Origin: Leptidea sinapis
Lineage: Eukaryota; Arthropoda; Insecta; Lepidoptera; Pieridae
Direction: 5' to 3'
Length of the DNA: 64,000 nt
NCBI RefSeq assembly: GCF_905404315.1
Contig: NC_066267.1
Location: 9,066,501 to 9,130,500 of the forward strand
Each line of letters starts with the position of its first letter. Position 1 is the first letter of the stretch. The position numbers and the translations under genes were made by a program. Below are positions 1 to 9,895 of this stretch, piece by piece. The notes below the pieces were generated by a model. The model saw nothing but the letters and a program-made list of their open reading frames with translations, did not search any database and had not been told where the DNA came from.

Positions 1-293
1 ATCATAAGTAAACCATAAATGTTTCCTTTGTTTAAATGGTCATAGCCTTAATATTATATCATTAAGAAGAAAAGTAAAACTACAAAAAAATTTAAAATAT
101 AATTAAACAATGAAAAGAAATATAAAATTTTAAAAACAAAAAACAGTAGAATTAGATCTTCTGTAGGGAAAAATAGTATTATTTTAATAGTAATAAGTTG
201 AACATAGGCTGTAAGGTATCGGTTGCTTTACGATGAAAATAAAATCAAGGGGGGGCTCAATATTATTCAATAAAAATTTGGATGGAGCTCACC

Positions 294-319
294 GTACGGG
301 CGGGGTTGGAGCCTTGTAC
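294..319 (+). other. Hairpin of the satellite monomer (type copy)
   Basis: The 5' arm GTACGGG (294-300) pairs with CTTGTAC (313-319) as 7 bp including two G-U pairs, around a G-rich loop containing GGGGTTGG. It is preceded by a G7 tract at about 249-255 and the lead TGGAGCTCACC. The same arrangement recurs in nearly every monomer of all three array blocks. Two dispersed copies (9.5 and 53.1 kb) have different arm sequences that still pair. Two G-U pairs would fit RNA better than a DNA cruciform. Function is unknown. Confidence 0.6.
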
Positions 320-3300
320 GTTACGAAAAACATAATTTGTGTTTTTTTTTACTTGTAAATATCATAAGTAAACCATAATGTTTCCTTTGTTTAAATGGTC
401 ACAGCCTTAATATTATATAATTAAGAAGAAAAGTAAAACTACAAAAAAATTAAAAAAAATATTGAACAATGAAAAAAAATATAAAATTTAAAAAACTAAA
501 AACAGTAGAATTAGATCTTCTGTAGGGAAAAATAGTATTATTTTAATAGTAATAAGTTGTACAAAGGCTGTAAGATATCGGTTGCTTTACGATGAACATA
601 AAATCAAGGGGGGGCTCAATATAATTCAATAAAAATTTGGATGGAGCTCACCGTACGGGCGGGGTTGGTACCTTGTACGTTACGAAAAACATAATTTGTG
701 TTTTTTTTTTACTTGTAAATATCATAAGTAAATCATAAATGTTTCCTTTATTTAAATGGTCCTATCCTTAATATTATATCATTAAGAAGAAAAGTAAAAC
801 TACAAAAAAAATTAAAATATAATTAAACAATGAAAAAAAAATATCAAATTAAAAAACAAAAAACAGTAGAATTAGATTTTCTGTAGGGAAAATAGAATTA
901 TTTTAATAGTAATAAGTTGTACAGAGGCTGTAAGATATCGGTTGCTTGACGATGAACATAAAATCAAGGGGGGGCTCAATATTATTCATTAAAAATTTGG
1001 ATGGAGCTCACCGTACGGGCGGGGTTGGATCCTTGTACGTTACGAAAAACATAATTTGTGTTTTTTTTTTCTTGTAAATATCATAAGTAAACCATAAATG
1101 TTTCCTTTGCTTAAATGGTCATAGCCTTAATATTATATCATTAAGAAGAAAAGTAAAACTACAAAAAATTATAAAAATAATTGAACAATGAAAAAAAATA
1201 TAAAATTTAAAAAACTAAAAACAGTAGAATTAGATCTTCTGTAGGGAAAAATAGTATTATTTTAATAGTAATAAGTTGTACAGAGGCTGTAAGATATCGG
1301 TTGCTTGACGATGAACATAAAATCAAGGGGGGGCTCAATATTATTCATTAAAAATTTGGATGGAGCTCACCGTACGGGCGGGGTTGGATCCTTGTACGTT
1401 ACGAAAAACATAATTTGTGTTTTTTTTTTCTTGTAAATATCATAAGTAAACCATAAATGTTTCCTTTGTTTAAATGGTCATAGCCTTAATATCATATCAT
1501 TAAGAAGAAAAGTAAAACTACAAAAAAATTTAAAAAATAATTAAACAATGAAAAAAAATATCAAATTTAAAAAACAAAAAACAGTCGAATTAGATTTTCT
1601 GTAGGGAAAATAGAATTTTTTTAAAAGTAATAAGTTGAACAGAGGCTGTAAGATATCGGTTGCTTTACGATGAACATTAAATCAATGGGGGGCTCAATAT
1701 TATTCAATAAAAATTTGGATGGAGCTCACCGTACGGGCGGGGTTGGAGCCTTGTACGTTACGAAAAACATAATTTGTGTTTTTTTTTACTTGTAAATATC
1801 ATAAGTAAACCATAAATGTTTCCTTTGTTTAAATGGTCATAGCCTTAATATTAAATCATTAAGAAGAAAAGTAAAACTACAAAAAAATTTAAAATATAAT
1901 TAAACAATGAAAAAAAAAATATCAAATTTAAAAAACAAAAAACAGTAGAATTAGATTTTCTGTAGGGAAAATAGAATTATTTTAATAGTAATAAGTTGTA
2001 CAGAGGCTGTAAGATATCGGTTGCTTTACGATGAACATAAAATCAAGGGGGGGCTCAATATTATTCAATAAAAATTTGGACGGAGCTCACCGTACGGGCG
2101 GGGTTGGATCCTTGTACGTTACGAAAAACATAATTTGTGTTTTTTTTTTACTTGTAAATATCATAAGTAAACCATAAATGTTTCCTTTGTTTAAATGGTC
2201 ATAGCCTTAATATTATATCATTTAGAAGAAAAGTAAAACTACAAAAAAATTATAAAAATAATTGAACAATGAAAAATAATATAAAATTTAAAAAACTAAA
2301 AACAGTAGAATTAGATCTTCTGTAGGGAAAAATAGTATTATTTTAATAGTAATAAGTTGTACAAAGGCTGTAAGATATCGGTTGCTTTACGATGAACATA
2401 AAATCAAGGGGGGGCTCAATATTATTCAATAAAAATTTGGATGGAGCTCACCGTACGGGCGGGGTTGGATCCTTGTACGTTACGAAAAACATAATTTGTG
2501 TTTTTCTTTACTTGTAAATATCATAAGTAAACCATAAATGTTTCCTTTGTTTAAATGGCCATAGCCTTAATATTATATCATTAAGAAGAAAAGTAAAACT
2601 ACAAAAAAATAAAAAAAATAATTGAACAATGAAAAAAAATATAAAATTTAAAAAACAAAAAACAGTAGAATTAGATCTTCTGTCGGGAAAAATAGTATTA
2701 TTTTAATAGTAATAAGTTGTACAGAGGCTGTAAGATATCGGTTGCTTTACGATGAACTTAAAATCAAGGGGGAGCTCAATATTATTCAATAAAAATTTGG
2801 ATGGAGCTCACCGTACGGGCGGGGTTGGAGCCTTGTACGTTACGAAAAACATAATTTGTGTTTTTTTTTTACTTGTAAATATCATAAGTAAACCATAAAT
2901 GTTTCCTTTGTTTAAATGGTCATAGCCTTAATATTATATCATTAAGAAGAAAAGTAAAACTACAAAAAAATTTAAAATATAATTAAACAATGAAAAAAAA
3001 TATCAAATTTAAAAAACAAAAAACAGTAGAATTAGATTTTCTGTAGGGAAAATAGAATTATTTTAATAGTAATAAGTTATACAGAGGCTGTAATATATCG
3101 GTTGCTTTACGATGAACATAAAATCAAGGGGGGGCTCAATATTATTCAATAAAAATTTGGATGGAGCTCACCGTAAGGGCGGGGCTGGAACCTTGTACGT
3201 TACGAAAAACATAATTTGTGTTTTTTTTTTACTTTTCAATATCATAAGTAAACCATAAATGTTTCCTTTATTTAAATGGTCCTAGCCTTAATATTATATC

Positions 3301-6120
3301 ATTAAGAAGAAAAGTAAAAATACCAAAAAATTAAAAAAATAATTGAACAATGAACAAAAATATAAAATTTAAAAAACAAAAAACAGTAGAATTAGATCTT
3401 CTGTAGGGAGAAATAGTATTATTTTAATAGTAATAAGTTGTACAAAGGCTGTAAGATATCGGTTGCTTTACGATGAACATAAAATCAAGGGGGGGCTCAA
3501 TATTATTCAATAAAAATTTGGATGGAGCTCACCGTACGGGAGGGGTTGGAACCTTGTACGTTACGAAAAACATAATTTGTGTGTTTTTTTTTGCTTTTAA
3601 ATATCATGAGTAAACCATTAATGTTTCCTTTATTTAAATGGTCCTAGCCTTAATATTATATCATTAAGAGAAAAGTAAAACTACAAAAAAAATTAAAATA
3701 TAATTAAACAATGAAAAAAAAAATCAAATTTAAAAAACAAAAAACAGTAGAATTAGATTTTCTGTAGGGAAAATAGTATTATTTTAATAGTAATAAGTTG
3801 TACAGAGGCTGTAAGATATCGGTTGCTTTACGATGAACATAAAATCAAGGGGGGGCTCAATATTATTCAATAAAAATTTGGATGGAGCTCACCGTACGGG
3901 CGGGGTTGGAGCCTTGTACGTTACGAAAAACATAATTTGTGTTTTTGTTTTACTTGTAAATATCATAAGTAAACCATAAATGTTTCCTTTGCTTAAATGG
4001 TCATAGCCTTAATATTATATCATTAAGAAGAAAAGTAAAACTACAAAAAATTATAAAACTAATTGAACAATGAAAAAAAATATAAAATTTAAAAACAAAA
4101 ACAGTAGAATTAGATCTTCTGTAGGGAAAAATAGTATTATTTTAATAGTAATAAGTTGTACAGAGGCTGTAAGATATCGGTTGCTTTACGATGAACATAA
4201 AATCAAGGGGGGGCTCAATATTATTCAATAAAAATTTGGATGGAGCTCACCGTACGGGCGGGGTTGGCGCCTTGTACGTTACGAAAAACATAATTTGTGT
4301 TTTTTTTTACCTGTTAATATCATAAGTAAACCATAAATGTTTCCTTTGTTTAAATGGTCATAGCCTTAATATTATATCATTAAGAAGAAAAGTAAAACTA
4401 CAAAAAAATTATAAAAATAATTGAACAATGAAAAAAAATATAAAATTTAAAAAACTAAAAACAGTAGAATTAGATCTTCTGTAGGGAAAAATAGTATTAT
4501 TTTAATAGTAATAAGTTGTACAAAGGCTGTAAGATATCGGTTGCTTTACGATGAACATAAAATCAAGGGGGGGCTCAATATTATTCAATAAAAATTTGGA
4601 TGGAGCTCACCGTACGGGAGGGGTTGGAACCTTGTACGTTACGAAAAACATAATTTGTGTGTTTTTTTTTTTACTTTTAAATATCATGAGTAAACCATTA
4701 ATGTTTCCTTTATTTAAATGGTCCTAGCCTTAATATTATATCATTAAGAAGAAAAGTAAAACTACAAAAAAAATTAAAATATAATTAAACAATGAAAAAA
4801 AAAAATCAAATTTAAAAAACAAAAAACAGTAGAATTAGATTTTCTGTAGGGAAAATAGTATTATTTTAATAGTAATAAGTTGTACAGAGGCTGTAAGATA
4901 TCGGTTGCTTTACGATGAACATAAAATCAAGGGGGGGCTCAATATTATTCAATAAAAATTTGGATGGAGCTCACCGTACGGGCGGGGTTGGATCCTTGTA
5001 CGTTACGAAAATCATAATTTGTGTTTTTTTTTACTTGTAAATATCATAAGTAAACCATAAATGTTTCCTTTGCTTAAATGGTCATAGCCTTAATATTATA
5101 TCATTAAGAAGAAAAGTAAAACTACAAAAAATTATAAAAATAATTGAACAATGAAAAAAAATATAAAATTTAAAAAACTAAAAACAGTAGAATTAGATCT
5201 TCTGTAGGGAAAAATAGTATTATTTTAATAGTAATAAGTTGTACAAAGGCTGTAAGATATCGGTTGCTTTACGATGAACTTAAAATCAAGGGGGGGCTCA
5301 ATATTATTCAATAAAAATTTGGATGGAGCTCACCGTACGGGCGGGGTTGGATCCTTGTACGTTACGAAAAACATAATTTGTGTTTTTTTTTACTTGTAAA
5401 TATCATAAGTAAACCATAAATGTTTCCTTTGTTTAAATGGTCATAGCCTTAATATTATATCATTAAGAAGAAAAGTAAAATTACAAAAAAATTATAAAAA
5501 TAATTGAACAATGAAAAAAAATATAAAATTTAAAAAACTAAAAACAGTAGAATTAGATCTTCTGTAGGGAAAAATAGTATTATTTTAATAGTAATAAGTT
5601 GTACAAAGTCTGTAAGATATCGGTTGCTTTACGATGAACTTAAAATCAAGGGGGGGGCTCAATATTATTCAATAAAAATTTGGATGGAGCTCACCGTACC
5701 GGCGGGGTTGGAGCCTTGTACGTTACGAAAAACATAATTTGTGTTTTTTTTTACTCGTAAATATCATAAGTAAACCATAAATGTTTCCTTTGTTTAAATG
5801 GTCATAGCCTTAATATTATATCATTAAGAAGAAAAGTAAAACTACAAAAAAAAATTTAAAAATAATTAAACAAAGAAAAAAAAAATATCAAATTTAAAAA
5901 GCAAAAAACAGTAGAATTAGATTTTCTGTAGGGAAAATAGAATTATTTTAATAGTAATAAGTTGTACAGAGGCTGTAAGATATCGGTTGTTTTACGATGA
6001 ACATAAAATCAAGGGGGGCTCAATATCATTCAATAAAAATTTGGATGGAGCTCACCGTACGGGCGGGGTTGGAGCCTTGTACGTTACGAAAAACATAATT
6101 TGTGTTTTTGTTTTACTTGT

Positions 6121-6478
6121 AAATATCATAAGTAAACCATAAATGTTTCCTTTGTTTAAATGGTCATAGCCTTAATATTATATAATTAAGAAGAAAAGTA
6201 AAACTACAAAAAAAAAAATAAAAAAAATTAAACAATGAAAAAAAAAATATTTTAAATTTAAAACCATAAAACAGTAGAATTGGATTTTCTCTAGAGAATA
6301 TATTAAAAATTACAAAAATATTATTATTAAAAAAATATAATTATTTTAATAGTAGTATGTTGTACATAGGCTTTTAGATATCGGTTGCTTTACGATGAAC
6401 ATAAAATCAAGGGGGAGGTCAATATTATTCAATAAAAATTTGGATGGAGCCTTGTACGTTCCGAAAAAGATAATTTAT
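6121..6478 (+). repeat. Diverged edge monomer of array A
   Basis: This last monomer is clearly more diverged than its neighbours. It carries about 55 extra AT-rich bases near 6296-6350, and its G tract is interrupted. It also lacks the lead and 5' arm of the hairpin: the sequence passes from TTTGGATGGAG straight to CCTTGTACG. The loss lies between two GGAG direct repeats present in intact monomers, as expected for slippage or unequal exchange. Greater divergence at the array edge is the usual pattern when homogenisation acts mainly on the interior. Confidence 0.85.
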
Positions 6479-6720
6479 TGACATTTATAGATAGATACGA
6501 TATGCTTCCAAATAAAACACACAGTAAAATTGAATTTATATATGAATATAATATGGACGCGCGTGTTGAGTCCAACGATTGTGACATATACCCTTCCATC
6601 ACACTCATGCGCATTTGGCAATTCGGACGCATCCAACTCGTCTGGACTGAGTTCAAACTCTCAACTCGATTCTCGCCTTATAACCATAAAGAACTCTAAA
6701 AAGCTGGAAATGCCCGGGTA
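6479..6720 (+). repeat. Non-tandem flank of the satellite, copy 1
   Basis: After the edge monomer comes sequence absent from tandem units: GATACGATATGCTTCC, an ACACACAGTAA-type segment, ACGCGCGTGTTGAG, CGATTGTGACATAT and CTTCCATCACACTC. A similar series (GATACGATAAGCTTTC, ACACAGAGTAACACGCG, GCGATTGTGAGATATT, CTTCTATCACAACTC) follows a diverged monomer at 8030-8170. Both copies therefore appear to be a sequence that once lay next to the monomer in a longer dispersed repeat. Short open frames here look like chance. Confidence 0.6.
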
Positions 6721-6814
6721 ATTCATCTGGGTATTCCAAAAATGTTTCGATGATCACTTATAAACATGTTACTTTGTTAAAATTTATTCAACTGTCAATA
6801 AATCATTTTTTTTT

Positions 6815-7090
6815 TATGAAAATAAGGGACGAGACGAGCTGGACGTATAGCTGATGGCAATGGATACGTAAACCCCAAAAATTCTGAGCAGCACTACTAC
6901 TGCGCTCGCCACCTTGAGACATAAGATGTTAGGTCTCATTCGCCCAGTAATTTCACTAGCTACGGCGCCCTTCACACCCAAACACAGTAATGCTAACACA
7001 TTACTACTTCACGGCAGAAATTGCCGTCGTTGTGGTATCCCTAATCTAGCCGGCATCCTGTGCAAAGGAGCCGGTAGTGCAACTGGTAAA
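6815..7090 (-). repeat. Dispersed lepidopteran repeat (SINE/LINE-like)
   Basis: A moderately GC-rich block stands out from AT-rich surroundings. It runs from GGGACGAGACGAGCTGGACG through AATTCTGAGCAGCACTAC, TTGAGACATAAGATGTTAGG and CACGGCAGAAATTGCCG to GTGCAAAGGAGCC. I recognise these strings as an abundant repeat in moth and butterfly genomes, though I cannot give a family name reliably. A T-run just to the left (about 6807-6816) could be the tail of a minus-strand element, hence the strand. The open frames here are repeat-derived, not host genes. Confidence 0.55.
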
Positions 7091-7794
7091 ATCATTTATT
7101 TAATATTCAAGTTTTCCGGTGATTCTCACTGTGCAGTTATTTCGTAATCCAAACATCATTTATCTATATGTATCGTCTGAAAAATTCAATCAAATATTCT
7201 AAAAAGCTAATTAGAAACACAGTGGAGTTTGTTTTTGGAGTTACCATTGAATCAGAATGTACATAAATCGTAGCAAGGAACTTAACAATTGCTCTTTTAA
7301 ATGCTTAGTTATACCATGTAAATATATATAATAAAGTATATTAGTTAGTACAACGCTAGACAAATGCATATTGATAGAATTGCTAATGAATATCTGCTAA
7401 CTTGATAGACAACCACATTACAGAAATAAAGTATATTAGTGACACTTTTTTTGGAATATTGTACTAAACGATTCAAATGCAAAAAGCACTGTTAAAGACT
7501 AAAGCAATGGAAGGTGATCGTATTTAGCGTTGTAACATACAATTTATTAATATATAAGATAAGTTGTCCTTATATGGGGCATCCAAATTATTCATATATT
7601 TGTACATATACTTAGGAACACATTAAGTTAAGTTGTCCTCAGATATGGTTTCCGAATGTTTCATTCATTTGTATATATAGTTAAGTTAACAATAACTTCA
7701 GTTATCCTGAGCGTAATATATTCATTCATATCGAAAATTACATAATATTAGTAAGGTTTAACTGTTTATAGCTTGAACTTGTATATAGGTATAG
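7091..7794. other. AT-rich stretch without genes
   Basis: I see no long open frame, RNA gene or recognisable element apart from the short direct repeat at 7561-7690. AT content is very high, with several ATATAT-type runs. Confidence 0.6.
7561..7690 (+). repeat. Imperfect 69-bp direct repeat, two copies
   Basis: AAGTTGTCCT occurs at 7561 and 7630. Both copies continue with ATATGG, a TCC-AAT block, ATTCAT, ATTTGTA and a TATA-TTAAG-like end. A weaker third copy may start near 7690 (CAGTTATCCTGAG). The two main copies are clearly diverged, so the duplication is old. Confidence 0.5.
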
Positions 7795-8170
7795 AACAGA
7801 TATAAAACGCAAAAAAATATAAAAAATTATAAAACACAAAAACAGTAGAAGTAGATTCTTGTTAGTACCAAAAAACCACAAAAAATTTGAAAAAGATTTT
7901 AACTACTATACAGGCTAAATATGATTGCGATAACAATAGCTTGTTTGCGATATGTGAAGGGGGCTCAATTTATAACAAACATGGTTTGAGCCTTGTATAT
8001 ATAAAAAATGTACTATTTCCACGATACGATAAGCTTTCAATATAACACAGAGTAACACGCGTTTGATTTAAGCGATTGTGAGATATTATAGGCTTCTATC
8101 ACAACTCGACAGACATAGTTCAATCGCTAGACTCTACTCGCGTGTTCGTGTCATGAACATAATAAGCGTT
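7795..8170 (+). repeat. Diverged solitary satellite monomer plus flank copy 2
   Basis: The order of landmarks matches the satellite monomer: ACACAAAAACAGTAGAAGTAG, an ACTATACAGGCT segment, a GATTGCGATA region, AAGGGGGCTCAATTTATAAC, then TTTGAGCCTTGTATAT. Similarity is far lower than between array monomers, and the hairpin 5' arm is missing. It continues into the same non-tandem sequence seen at 6479-6720. This looks like an old dispersed copy of the sequence from which the array was amplified. Confidence 0.65.
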
Positions 8171-8174
8171 TAAA

Positions 8175-8870
8175 AGGTATAAAAAAGCATTTATTTTCTC
8201 AAAATTTATACCCTTAGAATTCTATTTGATGTCATTTCTAATATACTAGATACTACTACCGCTTCGGAAACAAATAGCGCTCTGAGAGAGAAGAAGCGGC
8301 GCAAGAAACTCTCCCAGCATTCTTGTTTTGCGCTCTTTTCAATAAAAATATTGTGCAGTCATTTCTATCGCTATAAGATAATCATAATCTAGTTCCAGGC
8401 TGTCCGATCACTTAGATATTCAGCTATGGAATAATAGGATTTACGACAGAGCCATTTTTTTATAAAACAAACAACAAAAAAAGATAATGCCTGAACAGTG
8501 GCTGGGACTTTATTATAAAAGTGTATACATTTACCCTTAATGCTATTATGTCTCTTATGACGCCTACTAGAATTAGTTACAAGCAATCCCTTATTTCTAG
8601 TGTTATAATAATGAAAATCACTATTAAGAGCAAAAAGGTGACGATTTTTGTGAATGTATATTAAATTTTCATAAATGTACCGACAATGAACAATCATAAT
8701 ATTAGTTTCATTAAATTTTTCTAAGAAACTATTTATAACCAAGCTGATTCAAAGCACGAACAGCTCTCTTTTGCAGAGCAAACACTATAATATCAATGAC
8801 AGCAGCATGACCCCACAGTTTAAGGCCGCTATCCCAAGAAAACGCCAATGTAGCGGCATAATTGAAACCA
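8175..8870 (-). pseudogene. 3' end of a CR1-like LINE (RT C-terminus and 3' UTR)
   Basis: On the minus strand, an upstream frame (about 8870-8735) encodes AFSWDSGLKLWG and FALQKRAVRALNQLG, which resemble the conserved C-terminal region after the RT domain in arthropod CR1/jockey-type LINEs. A frameshift near 8740 moves to the frame of 8389-8742, which gives YIYENLIYIHKNRHLF, NTRNKGLLVT, GKCIHFYNKVPATVQ and CRKSYYSIAEYLSDRTAW, then stops at 8389. The 3' UTR follows at lower coordinates and includes the minus-strand string TTTCTTGCGCCGCTTCTTCT, common in lepidopteran CR1-type elements. Endonuclease and catalytic RT are absent, so this is a typical 5'-truncated, inactive copy. Confidence 0.8.
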
Positions 8871-9440
8871 CTTGACTGTTTATAAGGCTTATATTTTTAC
8901 GATAACTAATAATGTATCTACAGAGTATGATAACAAAATTCATTTTTTCTTTACATTTCTATTTTTTGTAATGGACAGTGCACAAAAAAATCATCAAACT
9001 AACCCTAATTTTTATAGTTGGATTTACATGCTAATTATTCAATCTAGATAAAAATTGATTTTAATTGTACCCTAATACTATTCAACATGATATAGTTTAG
9101 TTAGATTTGTAAACAAAATTGTATTTTGTTTGTTATAAATTAAAAATGCTTCTAAATCTGAATTAAATCTATGACGATCTTGTGCGAGAGAGGTTACCTA
9201 GCTCCGCTCGATTCCTCAAGGCCATTTGCTCGGTCCCCAGCCTTAAGCGCTGGCAGAGTTCCTTACAACAAGGGTGAAGCACACTTTATTACTGATCCGA
9301 GGAGGTAGTCAAGAAGTCGACTAGTTAATCGCAGCACTATGGTTTCAATTTAAATTCAAATCGATATTTAAAAGACTATTTTTTCAATTGTTGTTTTCAC
9401 TTCAATAGAAAGTTTATATGCATTTCAACGATTTATTTAT
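8871..9440. other. Intergenic, no gene seen
   Basis: Mostly AT-rich with no convincing open frame. A block at about 9175-9330 is GC-richer (CTAGCTCCGCTCGATTCC, GGTCCCCAGCCTTAAGCGC) and may be a fragment of an unrecognised repeat; it does not resemble rRNA or tRNA to me. Confidence 0.5.
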
Positions 9441-9530
9441 GGTAGGCGGATGGAAGGGTAGGGGGGGGGGGGCGTTAATTGTTGGCTGGGCCTCACCATG
9501 TAGAGCGTGGTCGGAGCTCTACAATTCAGT
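9440..9530 (+). repeat. Dispersed poly-G/hairpin module, copy 1
   Basis: A G12 tract (9461-9472) is followed by TTGGCTGGGCCTCACC, then a perfect 8-bp inverted repeat: TGTAGAGC at 9499-9506 and GCTCTACA at 9516-9523, with the 9-nt loop GTGGTCGGA. Order, spacing and loop type match the satellite core (G7, TTGGATGGAGCTCACC, stem-loop), but the stem sequence differs and still pairs. The sequence outside this module does not resemble the satellite monomer. Confidence 0.65.
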
Positions 9531-9833
9531 TTCACAACTATTAAATTGGCAAGAAATGCAACAATTTCTCTTTTAAAAATCATAGTCATAATATATATTT
9601 AAAGAACTTCTATTTTAAATAACGCTAGTATTAAATGAAGCTTTCAAAATAATTAACAATTCTTGAATTAGGTATTACTTTGATGAAATTCATAATTATA
9701 CAAATGTAACGAGTTTTCTTAACTGTTAATTCCGCTAAGATTTGACTTGGAGCTCTTCGACACAATGTTTCACCTCTATGTTGACTCACCAAACTGTGGA
9801 ACGAAAGTATTATCTATGTGAGGGTTAGGTTAG
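9531..9833. other. AT-rich stretch, no gene seen
   Basis: No open frame or recognisable element. Its right end carries GGGTTAGGTTAGG (about 9825-9837), two copies of the insect telomeric pentamer, which may be chance. Confidence 0.5.
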
Positions 9834-9895
9834 GTGGTTAGAGCCTTGTACGTAAAAATAATTGTACTATTTCCAAGGCCATACGATTTGCTTAA
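9834..9895 (+). repeat. Plus-strand satellite remnant at the inversion boundary
   Basis: GAGCCTTGTACGT (the hairpin 3' arm, plus orientation) is followed by TTGTACTATTTCCAAGGCC and ATACGATTTGCTT, which resemble the non-tandem flank at 8010-8040. Immediately after, from about 9896, the satellite continues in the opposite orientation. This short piece therefore marks a switch in array orientation. Confidence 0.65.

Larger units (their letters stand above)
1..6478 (+). repeat. Satellite array A, ~18 monomers of ~360 bp
   Basis: Monomers begin with the motif ATCATAAGTAAACCATAAAT at about 1, 361, 721, 1080, 1439, 1798, 2159, 2519, 2880, 3240, 3602, 3960, 4319, 4682, 5043, 5402, 5764 and 6124, a period of 358-363 bp. 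Each unit has an A-rich half with many A-tracts, a middle segment containing CTGTAAGATATCGGTTGC, then a G7 tract and a GC-rich hairpin (first copy at 294-319) ending before GTTACGAAAAACATAAT. Units are highly similar; differences are point changes and homopolymer length. No open frame or pol III boxes were seen. The window starts inside the array, so its left edge is unknown. I do not recognise the family. Confidence 0.97.

Noticed and set aside
1..360. Hammerhead ribozyme in the satellite monomer, as known in salamander, schistosome and cave cricket satellites
   Set aside because: I looked for CTGATGA and a GAAA partner on both strands and did not find the core.
1..360. CENP-B box in the monomer
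   Set aside because: TTCGTAACGTAC shares TTCG with the box but lacks the later A and CGGG positions.
6429..7147. Several 60-77 codon frames near the end of array A
   Set aside because: They lie in repeat-derived or AT-rich DNA, overlap on both strands and show no domain; treated as chance.
9175..9330. Possible rRNA fragment in the GC-richer block
   Set aside because: No stretch resembles conserved 18S, 5.8S or 28S sequence that I know.
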